NCBI GenBank assembly: GCA_019113395.1
Contig: DXHL01000006.1
Location: 149,808 to 213,807, forward strand
Direction: 5' to 3'
DNA: 64,000 nucleotides
Origin: Candidatus Rikenella faecigallinarum
Lineage (GTDB): Bacteria > Bacteroidota > Bacteroidia > Bacteroidales > Rikenellaceae
Below the pieces are notes generated by a model. It worked only from the letters and a program-made list of their open reading frames with translations, was not told the origin of the DNA and searched no databases. Made by a program: the position numbers and the translations under genes. Shown one piece after another: positions 18,126 through 27,146 of the stretch (its first letter is position 1; the number at the start of each line of letters is the position of its first letter).

Positions 18126-19529
18126 ATGAAAGGGAGAAACCGTCGGACTGGAATGTTCGTCAGCCTGCTGCTGACCCTGACGGTCCTTGTGAGTGCCTGC
18201 ACCAACCGCGACGAAATGTTCGGCAATGACATGGTGCCTCCGTCACAACAGATGGGAAGCGCCATCGACTCCACGGTAGCCGTCTTTACCTACGCCTCGA
18301 CCTGCGACTCCCTCGATACCAACATCGCAGGATTCTACCAACCCTTCATGGGCTCATACATCGACCCCGTGGTGGGACGTACCGACATTCAGATTTTTGC
18401 CAACTTCTCACCCTACGGCTTCGAACACACCCACTACTTCGGCGAAAATCCCGTCATCGACTCCATGCGCTACACCTTCTCCTTTGTCAATGCCATGGGC
18501 GACACCACAAAACCGATGACCATCGACGTGTATGAAGTCAAGGAAGGGATTATCTTCAACCAGGACAGCGCCTACTTCAGCAACTTCGACATGTCGCCAT
18601 ACATCGATGAGGGGAACCCGCTCTTCTCATTCGAACACAAAGGTATCGGGATGGTGTACGGCAAACTGCCGCAAGAGTTCGCCGAACGACTGCTCGACAA
18701 CACCCAGGACCAAACCAACATCTACTACAACGACACCACATTCCACAAAAAATTCCCGGGTCTCTACTTCAAAATACGCGATGCGGTTACCTCCGGCCAA
18801 GGACAGATGCTGCAACTCGACCTGGCCGAAAGCGGGCTGACGCTCTTCTACCACAACACCGGACCCGACGAGCCCGATACAACCTTCCAACGGATGCTTT
18901 TCTACGGTGACTATACCTACGACTACATCAGTTTCACCACCATTCAGCACAACTACACGCTCTCCAACACCGCAACGGGAGGTATCGACCCCAGCCTTAT
19001 CGTCGAGCGCGAGAACATCAACAAGGAGACCCCGAAAACGGAATACCTCTACGTACAGGGGCTGGCTGGGCTGATGGGACTCATGCAGGTGGACACGCTC
19101 GGTATCCAGGCCCTCAAACAAAAAGCCCTGGACCTGGGATACACCCACGTGGCCCTGCACCGAGCCGAACTGCAACTGACCATGGTCGATGCCGATGTCG
19201 AACAGTACGACCTCTCGTTCTCGTCGCTCGGTATCTACCACAACATGCTCGAATACGACTTCCTCGACGAATACAATCCCGTACTCGATGCCGTCACCAA
19301 CAGCGGCTACTCCTCCTGGCTCGGAGGCTCCCTCAACCGCTCGAGAGGTATCTACACCTTCGACGTCACCTCGTACATCCAAAGCCTCATCACCGAAAAA
19401 GAGGACCGATACACCACGGAACTGCTGCCCTCCTATGCGCTCCGTAACTACTTCTACCGCAGCTGGATATACGGATACAACTCCCCCTATCCTCCGCGCC
19501 TGATACTGACCTACACCATGATTAAATAA
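18126..19529 (+). CDS. DUF4270 family lipoprotein
   Basis: A 467-residue protein with a lipoprotein signal; the lipobox LVSAC places the lipidated cysteine at residue 25. The mature part is rich in beta-strand-like segments, with the DSTVAVFTYASTCDSL and GSYIDPVVGRT features of DUF4270, a Bacteroidota family of surface or periplasmic proteins of unknown function. It starts 4 bp after the GT5-like gene, so the two are probably translated from one mRNA. A terminator follows at 19564-19594. Confidence 0.85.
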   Translation: MKGRNRRTGMFVSLLLTLTVLVSACTNRDEMFGNDMVPPSQQMGSAIDSTVAVFTYASTCDSLDTNIAGFYQPFMGSYIDPVVGRTDIQIFANFSPYGFEHTHYFGENPVIDSMRYTFSFVNAMGDTTKPMTIDVYEVKEGIIFNQDSAYFSNFDMSPYIDEGNPLFSFEHKGIGMVYGKLPQEFAERLLDNTQDQTNIYYNDTTFHKKFPGLYFKIRDAVTSGQGQMLQLDLAESGLTLFYHNTGPDEPDTTFQRMLFYGDYTYDYISFTTIQHNYTLSNTATGGIDPSLIVERENINKETPKTEYLYVQGLAGLMGLMQVDTLGIQALKQKALDLGYTHVALHRAELQLTMVDADVEQYDLSFSSLGIYHNMLEYDFLDEYNPVLDAVTNSGYSSWLGGSLNRSRGIYTFDVTSYIQSLITEKEDRYTTELLPSYALRNYFYRSWIYGYNSPYPPRLILTYTMIK

Positions 19530-19563
19530 CCGGCCGTGCATCGGCACACCATAGTAGCTAAAC

Positions 19564-19594
19564 AACCTAAAGGAGTGCTCCCCTTTAGGTTTTT
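19564..19594 (+). terminator. Rho-independent terminator after DUF4270
   Basis: A 10-bp stem AACCTAAAGG (19564-19573) pairs with 19582-19591, followed by a T-run. It lies 35 bp after the DUF4270 stop and ahead of topA. Confidence 0.85.
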
Positions 19595-19611
19595 ACGTAT
19601 TTTTTGAGATT

Positions 19612-22008
19612 ATGCACGAAAACCTCGTTATTGTCGAGTCGCCCGCCAAGGCGAAAACCATCGAAAAAATACTCGGACAACACTATACCGTCAAGTCCAG
19701 CTTCGGACACATCCGAGACCTCAAGAAAAAAGGACTCAGCATTGACATTGCCAAAGGTTTCGAACCCGAATACGAAGTCTCGCCCGACAAGGTACAACTG
19801 GTGCGGGAACTCAAAAAACTCTCCGAAGCTGCCACGACCGTTTGGCTCGCTTCCGATGAAGACCGCGAGGGAGAAGCCATTGCCTGGCACCTGAAAGAGA
19901 CCCTTGCGCTGCCCGACAGCAAAACCAAACGAATCGTCTTCCACGAGATTACGAAGAATGCCATTCTCCACGCCGTCGAAAACCCGCGGCAGGTAGACCA
20001 GAACCTGGTCAATGCCCAACAGGCACGACGTGTGCTGGACCGACTGGTGGGTTTCGAGCTCTCGCCCCTGCTCTGGAAAAAGGTGCGCCCGTCGCTCTCG
20101 GCCGGACGCGTGCAGTCGGTGACCGTACGGCTCATCGTCGAACGCGAACGCGAAATCATGGCCTTCGAAGGGAGCGACTACTATCGCGTGGTCGGCACTT
20201 TCACTACGCCCGAGGGGGCTACCCTGAAGGCGGAACTCAGCACCCGCTTCTCGACCGAAGCGGAGGCCGCCGCCTTTTTGCAGGCAGTGGCACAGGAGGG
20301 GGTAACCTTTACGGTGGGACATATCGAAACCAAGCCCGCCAAACGGACTCCCGCTCCACCCTTCACGACCTCCACCCTCCAGCAGGAGGCTGCCCGAAAA
20401 CTGGGGTTTTCGGTCAGCCAAACCATGAGCGTGGCCCAGCGCCTCTATGAGGCAGGGCTTATCACCTACATGCGTACCGACTCGGTGCACCTCTCGTCGC
20501 TGGCGCTGGGGGCTGCCAAAACGGCCATTACTGACCTCTTCGGACCGCAGTACCACAAGACACGCCAATACACCACCAAAAGCAAAGGAGCCCAGGAAGC
20601 GCACGAAGCGATACGTCCGACCTACATCGACCGTCGCGAAGCGGGAACCTCGCCGCAGGAGAAACGGCTCTATGACCTCATCTGGAAACGGACCGTAGCC
20701 TGCCAAATGGCCGATGCACAACTCGAAAAGACCACCGTGCAGATTGCCGTCTCGAATCGGGCGGAAAAGTTCACGGCCTCGGGCGAGGTTATCACCTTCG
20801 ACGGGTTCCTGCGCCTCTACATGGAGTCGCACGACGATGAGAACGGCAGCAAAAACGACAGCACTGCGGATGTTATCCTGCCGCCGTTGGCCGTGGGTTC
20901 CGCGCTGGGTCGGGGCGAAATTACCGCCACCCAGCGTTTTGCCCAGCGTCCTCCCCGATACTCCGAAGCGAGCCTCGTGAAACACCTCGAAGAGCTGGGT
21001 ATCGGGCGACCCTCGACCTATGCGCCGACCATCTCAACGGTCATCAATCGAGGGTATGTGGTGAAGGAGGACCGCGAGGGGGTGAAACGGGAGTACACGG
21101 TGCTGACGCTCTCGAAAGCGGGCAACCTGAAACGCACCCAAAAGAGCGAAATCTCGGGAACGGAAAAGAACAAACTCTTCCCGACCGACATCGGGATGCT
21201 GGTGACGGATTACCTGGCGGAACACTTCTCGGCCATTCTGGATTACAACTTCACGGCCAAGGTCGAAAAGGAGTTCGACGAGATTGCCGAAGGGGAGCTC
21301 GATTGGCGACGGATGCTGGCCGCCTTCTACGAGCCGTTCCACGAAGATGTAGACAACGCCGAGGAGGAGACCAACTACGTGCGGTCGGAGCGGCTGCTGG
21401 GAACCGACCCGAAGAGCGGAAAACCGGTGTACGCACGGGTCGGGAAATTCGGACCGATGGTGCAGCTGGGCGAAACGCCTGTGCCGAACACCACGCCGAC
21501 CGATGAACAAAAGCCGAAATACGCCTCTCTGCAAAAGGGCCAGATGGTAGCGACCATCACGCTCGAAGAGGCGCTGGCGCTCTTCGAGCTGCCCCGCGAA
21601 GTGGGTGAATACGAAGGGAAACCGATTGTGGCAGCCGTGGGACGTTTCGGTCCCTACGTGCGGCACGACGGAAAATTCGTCTCGCTCAAGGTGCGCGAAG
21701 GCGACGACCCCCATACCATCACCCTGGAACGAGCCATTGCCCTTATCGAGGAGAAACGGGAGGCTGAACGCAATCGCGTCATTCAACATTATGATGCCGA
21801 AGACATCCAAGTGCTGAATGGCCGTTGGGGTCCCTACATTGCCCACGGCGGAGCCAACTACAAGATACCCAAGACACTGCTGGCCAAGCGTGAAGCCTCG
21901 TCACTGACACTGGACGAGCTGAAGGCCCTCATTGCGGAACAGCAGCAGGGCGGCGCAGCTGCGCCGCGGCGCCCGTTCCGCCGCACGGCACGCAGTACGA
22001 AGAAATAA
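19612..22008 (+). CDS. topA: DNA topoisomerase I (type IA)
   Basis: A 798-residue enzyme that relaxes negative supercoils. The TOPRIM domain begins with ENLVIVESPAKAKTIEKILG and carries ASDEDREGEAIAWHL (about residues 83-97, the acidic metal-binding triad). The active-site tyrosine is Tyr286 in GLITYMRTDS. The C-terminus has several TopA_C repeat units (VGRFGPYV, GRWGPYIAHGG) without zinc-finger cysteines, as is common in Bacteroidota, and ends in a basic tail. It begins just after the DUF4270 terminator. Confidence 0.97.
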   Translation: MHENLVIVESPAKAKTIEKILGQHYTVKSSFGHIRDLKKKGLSIDIAKGFEPEYEVSPDKVQLVRELKKLSEAATTVWLASDEDREGEAIAWHLKETLALPDSKTKRIVFHEITKNAILHAVENPRQVDQNLVNAQQARRVLDRLVGFELSPLLWKKVRPSLSAGRVQSVTVRLIVEREREIMAFEGSDYYRVVGTFTTPEGATLKAELSTRFSTEAEAAAFLQAVAQEGVTFTVGHIETKPAKRTPAPPFTTSTLQQEAARKLGFSVSQTMSVAQRLYEAGLITYMRTDSVHLSSLALGAAKTAITDLFGPQYHKTRQYTTKSKGAQEAHEAIRPTYIDRREAGTSPQEKRLYDLIWKRTVACQMADAQLEKTTVQIAVSNRAEKFTASGEVITFDGFLRLYMESHDDENGSKNDSTADVILPPLAVGSALGRGEITATQRFAQRPPRYSEASLVKHLEELGIGRPSTYAPTISTVINRGYVVKEDREGVKREYTVLTLSKAGNLKRTQKSEISGTEKNKLFPTDIGMLVTDYLAEHFSAILDYNFTAKVEKEFDEIAEGELDWRRMLAAFYEPFHEDVDNAEEETNYVRSERLLGTDPKSGKPVYARVGKFGPMVQLGETPVPNTTPTDEQKPKYASLQKGQMVATITLEEALALFELPREVGEYEGKPIVAAVGRFGPYVRHDGKFVSLKVREGDDPHTITLERAIALIEEKREAERNRVIQHYDAEDIQVLNGRWGPYIAHGGANYKIPKTLLAKREASSLTLDELKALIAEQQQGGAAAPRRPFRRTARSTKK

Positions 22009-22054
22009 CTTCCTGTTTTCCGCACGGCTCATCCACCCCCTCAAAGATTACCCC

Positions 22055-23674
22055 ATGCCTCAACTCGTTGAAATTGTCCTGACGCCCCGAGATGCCGCCC
22101 ACGAAGCAACGTGGACGGCTGCCGCATTGCGGATGGCGGGAGTGGCCCCCGAAGAGGCGGCCTGCTGCCGCGTGGTGCGTCGCTCCATCGACGCTCGGCG
22201 GCATGCAACGGGTATTCGCGGGGTAAGAGTGAATATGGCTGTCGAGGTATGGAAGGACTCAGAGGGGAGACCCGACCCGGTGCACTTCGAATGGGGCGAC
22301 GTATCCGGAGTGCCCGCCTCGCGAGAGGTCGTCGTGGTGGGGGCTGGGCCCGCAGGACTCTTTGCGGCGCTGGAGCTGATTGAACACGGTTTTCGGCCCA
22401 TTGTACTCGAACGGGGAAAAGATGTCTCACTGCGCAAAAGCGACATTGCCGCCATCCAACGCAACGAACGAGTCAATCCCGACTCGAACTACGCCTTCGG
22501 CGAGGGCGGAGCAGGCACCTATTCGGACGGCAAACTATACACCCGCTCGAAAAAACGGGGCAACTACCGCAAAGCCCTCGAAATCCTCCACTACCACGGG
22601 GCTGACGAGGCCATCCTCTACGATGCCCACCCGCATATCGGAACCGACCGCCTGCCGCGCGTCATTGCCGCCATGCGGGAGACCATTCTGCGGGCAGGCG
22701 GAGTGATTCGTTTTGGAAGTCGGGTCACCGACCTGCTGCTGACCCGCGACAAATCGGCGGTTGTCGGTGTCGTGACTCACGACGGAGAACGCATCAAGAC
22801 ACAAGCCGTGGTGCTGGCGACGGGTCACTCGGCTCGCGACATTTACGAACTGCTCCACCAGCGGGGCGTGTACATCGAAGCGAAACCCTTTGCCATGGGG
22901 GTGCGCGTGGAGCACAGACAGGAGCTTATCGACCGCATACAATACAAAACCGCAGACCCCTATTTGCCTGCGGCTTCCTACAGCCTTGTGGCACAAGTAC
23001 CCTCGGGACTCTCGGGAAAAACAGCACCGAAAACACGGGGGGTCTACAGTTTCTGCATGTGCCCCGGAGGGTTTATCGTACCGGCCGTGACCGACAACGG
23101 AGAGTGCGTCGTAAACGGCATGTCACCCTCGGGGCGAAACAACGTATTTGCCAACTCGGGTATCGTCACCCAGATACTGCCCGAAGACTATGCCGATTTG
23201 GTGCCCCACTTCGGTCCGCTGGCGGGGCTGCGTTTCCAACAGCAACTCGAAAAGATGGGGTACGCACAGGGTGGCGGAGCGCAGGTGGCTCCGGCTCAAC
23301 GCCTCGACGCCTTTGTCGGAGGGTTTCGTTGTGGCGAGACACTACCCACCTCGTACCATCCGGGTCTCGCGGCCAGCGACATGGACAAGTGGATGCCGCG
23401 GTTTATCGCACAGGCCCTGCGAAACGGGTTCCGCGCTTTCGACCAGAAGATGCGCGGTTTCCTGACCGCCGAGGCGCAGGTTATCGGCATTGAATCGCGC
23501 ACTTCCTCCCCGGTTCGTATTCCACGCGACAAGGAGACCTGCATGCACCCGCAGGTGGCAGGGCTTTTCCCGGCGGGCGAGGGTGCCGGGTATGCCGGGG
23601 GAATTATCTCGGCTGCGGTAGATGGGGCCACGGTGGCTGCCGCGGCTGTGCGTTTTATCCAATCGAAACAGTAA
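22055..23674 (+). CDS. NAD(P)/FAD-dependent oxidoreductase (uncharacterised dehydrogenase family)
   Basis: A 539-residue soluble flavoprotein. About 90 N-terminal residues form a separate small domain. They are followed by the dinucleotide-binding motif VVVGAGPAGLFAALELIEHG (GAGPAG at about 96-101), ERGKDVSLRK, the GEGGAGTYSDGKLYTR motif and a C-terminal GEGAGYAGGIISAAVDG flavin motif. This set matches a broadly distributed family of uncharacterised FAD-dependent dehydrogenases; the substrate is unknown. It starts 46 bp after topA, and aroA follows within 3 bp, so it may be co-expressed with the shikimate-pathway genes. Confidence 0.88.
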   Translation: MPQLVEIVLTPRDAAHEATWTAAALRMAGVAPEEAACCRVVRRSIDARRHATGIRGVRVNMAVEVWKDSEGRPDPVHFEWGDVSGVPASREVVVVGAGPAGLFAALELIEHGFRPIVLERGKDVSLRKSDIAAIQRNERVNPDSNYAFGEGGAGTYSDGKLYTRSKKRGNYRKALEILHYHGADEAILYDAHPHIGTDRLPRVIAAMRETILRAGGVIRFGSRVTDLLLTRDKSAVVGVVTHDGERIKTQAVVLATGHSARDIYELLHQRGVYIEAKPFAMGVRVEHRQELIDRIQYKTADPYLPAASYSLVAQVPSGLSGKTAPKTRGVYSFCMCPGGFIVPAVTDNGECVVNGMSPSGRNNVFANSGIVTQILPEDYADLVPHFGPLAGLRFQQQLEKMGYAQGGGAQVAPAQRLDAFVGGFRCGETLPTSYHPGLAASDMDKWMPRFIAQALRNGFRAFDQKMRGFLTAEAQVIGIESRTSSPVRIPRDKETCMHPQVAGLFPAGEGAGYAGGIISAAVDGATVAAAAVRFIQSKQ

Positions 23675-23677
23675 CAG

Positions 23678-25006
23678 ATGGAAAAGACTCTTTTTCCCTC
23701 ATACATAGAAGGCACCTTGACGGCGCCTGCTTCAAAAAGCTACGCCCAGCGGGCGCTGGCGGCTGCGCTGTTGGTCCCTGCTGCCGACGGAGCGCGTGAA
23801 ACGTGGAGCGAACTGCGGCACCTGGGGCTTTGCAACGATACGGCCGCAGCCCTGGATGCCGTGCAACGGCTCGGAGCCACCGTGGAGCGCACCGCCGAAA
23901 AGGGTTCTACCTATCGTGTGCGCGGCGGATTTCTAGCTCAACATCCCGATGAACTGCACATCGGGGAGTCGGGTCTCTCGGCACGGCTCTTTACCCCCAT
24001 TGCCGCACAATCGCCCCGACCGATAACCGTCAGCGGCCACGGGTCGATTCTCAAACGACCCGTGGCACGAGAAATGGCCGCTCCGCTGCGGGCATTGGGG
24101 GCGACACTAACCTACTCAGGCGAAGGCTACCTGCCACTCACCGTATGCGGGCCGCTGCGAGGCGGTGAGGTCGAGGTGGACGGCTCGCTCAGTTCGCAAT
24201 TCATTACGGGACTGCTGATGGCCGCTCCGTTGTCGGAACGGGATACCGTGCTGCAGGTACACAATCCGAAAAGCATTCCCTACCTACGAATGACACTCGA
24301 AGTGCTGCACGCGTTCGGAATAACGGTACGGCACTCGGATGACTATACCCAATTCACCATCCCCGGCGGGCAGACTTATCGGCCCTCCGAATACTCTATC
24401 GAAGGGGACTGGAGCGGCGCTTCGTGCCTGCTGGTTGCCGGTGCCGTGGCGAGCATTCCAGATGGTGCGGGAGTGCGCATCGAGAACCTCAATCCCGCGT
24501 CGTTGCAGGCTGACCGAGCCATTGTCGAGGCACTGGAACAGGCGGGGGCAATCCTGGAGTGGCAGGACCATGCACTCACCGTCAAACGCCCCGAGAGACT
24601 GCATGCCTTCTCATTCGATGCGACAAACTGCCCCGACCTTTTCCCGGCACTGGTGGCACTGGCCGCCTGCTGCGAGGGAACGACCAGCCTTCAAGGAACC
24701 ACCCGCCTCACCCACAAGGAGAGTGACCGTGCAGCCACGCTGGCCGCCGAATTTGGCAAACTGGGCGTAGCTGTAGATATTTCTCAGTCGGACCTGATGA
24801 CCGTACAAGGGCTCTCGCAGGGACAGGAACGGCTCACCGTACACACGCCCCGTCTCGACAGCCACAACGACCACCGTATTGCGATGGCTGCGGCCGTGGC
24901 AGCCCTGCGGGCCGACCGCGCGGTGACCGTCAGCGGAGCAGATGCCGTCGGCAAATCCTATCCCGCTTTCTGGGAGGACCTGGCACATATCACTCCACAC
25001 GCATAA
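23678..25006 (+). CDS. aroA: 3-phosphoshikimate 1-carboxyvinyltransferase (EPSP synthase)
   Basis: A 442-residue EPSP synthase, the sixth shikimate-pathway step, joining phosphoenolpyruvate to shikimate-3-phosphate. Visible are the N-terminal substrate loop GTLTAPASKSYAQRALAAALL, the GESGLSARLF region, SLSSQFITGLLMAAPL and the C-terminal LTHKESDRAATLAAEFGKLG plus DSHNDHRIAMAAAVAAL motifs. Length is normal. It is 3 bp after the FAD dehydrogenase and 39 bp before aroC. Confidence 0.96.
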   Translation: MEKTLFPSYIEGTLTAPASKSYAQRALAAALLVPAADGARETWSELRHLGLCNDTAAALDAVQRLGATVERTAEKGSTYRVRGGFLAQHPDELHIGESGLSARLFTPIAAQSPRPITVSGHGSILKRPVAREMAAPLRALGATLTYSGEGYLPLTVCGPLRGGEVEVDGSLSSQFITGLLMAAPLSERDTVLQVHNPKSIPYLRMTLEVLHAFGITVRHSDDYTQFTIPGGQTYRPSEYSIEGDWSGASCLLVAGAVASIPDGAGVRIENLNPASLQADRAIVEALEQAGAILEWQDHALTVKRPERLHAFSFDATNCPDLFPALVALAACCEGTTSLQGTTRLTHKESDRAATLAAEFGKLGVAVDISQSDLMTVQGLSQGQERLTVHTPRLDSHNDHRIAMAAAVAALRADRAVTVSGADAVGKSYPAFWEDLAHITPHA

Positions 25007-25045
25007 TTCGTTATCTATATACCCCCTCATACGCTGCCCAACGAC

Positions 25046-26065
25046 ATGAACAGTTTTGGACGACAATTCAGGCTCTCCATCTTCGGCGAATCGCACGGCG
25101 AACGGGTCGGCATCGTGATTGACGGTGTTCCGGCAGGCATCCCGCTGAGCGAAGAGGAGCTGCGCGCCGACCTCGACCGCCGTCGAGCCGGCGCCAAAGG
25201 CACTACCCCCCGCAAAGAATCCGACGAACCCCACATCGTCTCGGGCGTGTTCAACGGCCACACGACGGGTGCCCCGCTGACCGTACTCTTTCGGAACGAA
25301 AACACCCGCTCGGGAGACTACTCCAACCTCGTGACCCAGCCGCGACCGGGACATGCCGACTTTGTGGCCCGCGAGAAATGGCACGGATACAACGACTACC
25401 GCGGCGGCGGACACTTCTCGGGCCGTATCACGCTGGGAGTCGTAGCCGCCGGAACCATTGCCAAAAAGGTCTTGGGAGAGGCTGTTCATATCGAAAGCCA
25501 CATCCTCGAAATCGGTGGCCACACGGCGCCCGCGGAGATGGAAGCAGCTATTGAACAGGCCGTCAAGGCACAAGACTCCCTGGGCGGCATCATCGAGTGT
25601 CAGGCCACGGGGCTGCCCGTGGGGTGGGGCGAGCCCTTCTTCGACTCGGTCGAAGCGCTGCTGAGCCACGCCCTCTTCTCCATCCCTGCCGTCAAAGGGG
25701 TGGAGTTCGGTTCGGGCTTTGCTGCGGCACGCATGCGCGGCAGCCAACACAACGACCCCATCATTGCTCCGGACGGCACCACCGGCACCAACCACGCCGG
25801 AGGCATCAACGGCGGTATTACCAACGGGAACCCGCTGGTATTCCGAGTGGCAGTCAAACCCACCTCCAGCATTGCCCATCCCCAGCAAACCTACCACTTT
25901 GCCGACCAGCGGGTCGAAGAGCTGGTGGTACGCGGCCGCCACGACGCCTGCATCGCCCTGCGCGTGCCGGTCATTGTCGAAGCCATGACCGCCATCGTCC
26001 TGTGTGACCTGGCCCTCACTGCCAACCTCGAAACACCCGCCACAACACCCCCGGCACGGGGATAA
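25046..26065 (+). CDS. aroC: Chorismate synthase
   Basis: A 339-residue enzyme converting EPSP to chorismate with reduced FMN; it directly follows aroA, so consecutive steps are encoded together. Family motifs are present: FGESHGERVGIVIDGVPAG, the RPGHAD loop, DYRGGGHFSGRIT, the GSGFAAARMRGSQHND segment and GITNGNPLVFRVAVKPTSSI. It is slightly short at the C-terminus compared with many homologues, but no conserved motif is missing. The pair probably forms one operon with the upstream dehydrogenase. Confidence 0.97.
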   Translation: MNSFGRQFRLSIFGESHGERVGIVIDGVPAGIPLSEEELRADLDRRRAGAKGTTPRKESDEPHIVSGVFNGHTTGAPLTVLFRNENTRSGDYSNLVTQPRPGHADFVAREKWHGYNDYRGGGHFSGRITLGVVAAGTIAKKVLGEAVHIESHILEIGGHTAPAEMEAAIEQAVKAQDSLGGIIECQATGLPVGWGEPFFDSVEALLSHALFSIPAVKGVEFGSGFAAARMRGSQHNDPIIAPDGTTGTNHAGGINGGITNGNPLVFRVAVKPTSSIAHPQQTYHFADQRVEELVVRGRHDACIALRVPVIVEAMTAIVLCDLALTANLETPATTPPARG

Positions 26066-26101
26066 ATCAGTGACCGGCATTGCGAATTGGGAATTTATCA
26101 T

Positions 26102-26109
26102 TACCTTTG
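26102..26109 (+). promoter_or_regulatory. -7 element (TACCTTTG) of the DUF177-rpmF-plsX run
   Basis: An exact TAnnTTTG match 22 bp before the GTG start at 26132. Confidence 0.65.
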
Positions 26110-26131
26110 CGGGATATAAAGCTACTCGCGC

Positions 26132-26749
26132 GTGAGCCTGAACAGCACATATCACATAGATTTTCACAGTCTTAAGACGGGTGAGAGCTATCTTTATGAC
26201 TTCCCGGTGGACGACCGCTTCTTTGAACACTGGCCTGAAGGAGAGGTCGCACACGGAAACGGAGAGGTACATATCCGCATGGTCAAACACGCCTCCATGC
26301 TGGAGCTCACCGTAACCATTGATGCCACGGTCATGCTGACCTGCGACCGCTGTCTCGATGAGTTCCTCTGCCCCGTGCACTTCGAAGGACATCCGGTAGT
26401 GAAAATCAGCGACACCGTGCCCGACGGCGAACACTACTCGGGCGACGCGCACCGCGAAACCAACAACAGCGACGGCGAGGTGCTGTGGATTACACCCGCT
26501 GAAGAGTCGCTCGATATGGGACAGTATATCTACGAAAGCATTATGCTCTCGCTGCCGTTCCAACGGGTTCATCCGAACATCAAGGATTGCAACCCGGATA
26601 TGCTCCAACGGTTCCGCATCGTCTCCGAATCGGAATTTGACGAACTCACGGCCCATGCCGCGGCTGCGGATGAGGATACCCAAACGCAAAACCCGTTTGC
26701 CGCCCTCGCCAACCTGAAACAAAACCCTGAAAAGGACGAAAACAAATAA
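26132..26749 (+). CDS. DUF177 (YceD family) protein
   Basis: A 205-residue protein with the DUF177 signature CDRCLDEF (cysteines 71 and 74) and the later MGQYIYESIMLSLPFQRVHP segment. Homologues in bacteria and plastids affect 23S rRNA accumulation, and the gene usually precedes rpmF, as here. I accept the GTG start at 26132 because the protein is conserved from SLNSTYHIDF on and the promoter lies 22 bp upstream. The gap to rpmF is 16 bp. Confidence 0.88.
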   Translation: MSLNSTYHIDFHSLKTGESYLYDFPVDDRFFEHWPEGEVAHGNGEVHIRMVKHASMLELTVTIDATVMLTCDRCLDEFLCPVHFEGHPVVKISDTVPDGEHYSGDAHRETNNSDGEVLWITPAEESLDMGQYIYESIMLSLPFQRVHPNIKDCNPDMLQRFRIVSESEFDELTAHAAAADEDTQTQNPFAALANLKQNPEKDENK

Positions 26750-26765
26750 TATCACATAAAGAAAA

Positions 26766-26948
26766 ATGGCACATCCTAAACACAAAATCTCTTCGACTCG
26801 TCGTGACAAGAGAAGAACCCACTACAAAGCCGTAGCTCCCACCCTGGCAACCTGCTCGAACTGCGGCGCAACGATTATGTTCCATCGCGTATGCCCGGAA
26901 TGTGGTTTCTACCGCGGCAAAAAAGCGATGGAGGTGAAAGGACAGTAA
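26766..26948 (+). CDS. rpmF: 50S ribosomal protein L32
   Basis: A 60-residue ribosomal protein with the L32 N-terminus MAHPKHKISSTRRDKRRTHY and the four-cysteine zinc ribbon (CSNC at residues 30-33, CPEC at 43-46). It is encoded between DUF177 and plsX, the conserved arrangement that couples ribosome and phospholipid synthesis genes. The start is unambiguous. Confidence 0.98.
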   Translation: MAHPKHKISSTRRDKRRTHYKAVAPTLATCSNCGATIMFHRVCPECGFYRGKKAMEVKGQ

Positions 26949-26970
26949 TCTCCTCCTTCGTATCACCTCT

Positions 26971-27059
26971 TTTATCGCCCGCAGGGCGGGCGATAAAGCA
27001 CATCATCGATACCCCTTGTTCACGACCGGACACCCTCCTGAGGGTGCCTCGGTCGTGAA
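26971..27059. promoter_or_regulatory. Two strong hairpins between rpmF and plsX
   Basis: First hairpin: a perfect 12-bp stem (26971-26982 with 26986-26997), 3-base loop. Second: an outer 10-bp stem (27019-27028 with 27050-27059) enclosing an inner 6-bp stem (27031-27036 with 27041-27046). Neither is followed by a good T-run on the forward strand. They may process, stabilise or partly terminate the rpmF mRNA before plsX. Confidence 0.6.
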
Positions 27060-27146
27060 GGTTATCCGGTCTGCTGCCAACGACCGCTCATGGTCCCCGG
27101 CAACACCACCGATACCAACTACCTTAAGAACCTAACGCCATTGATT

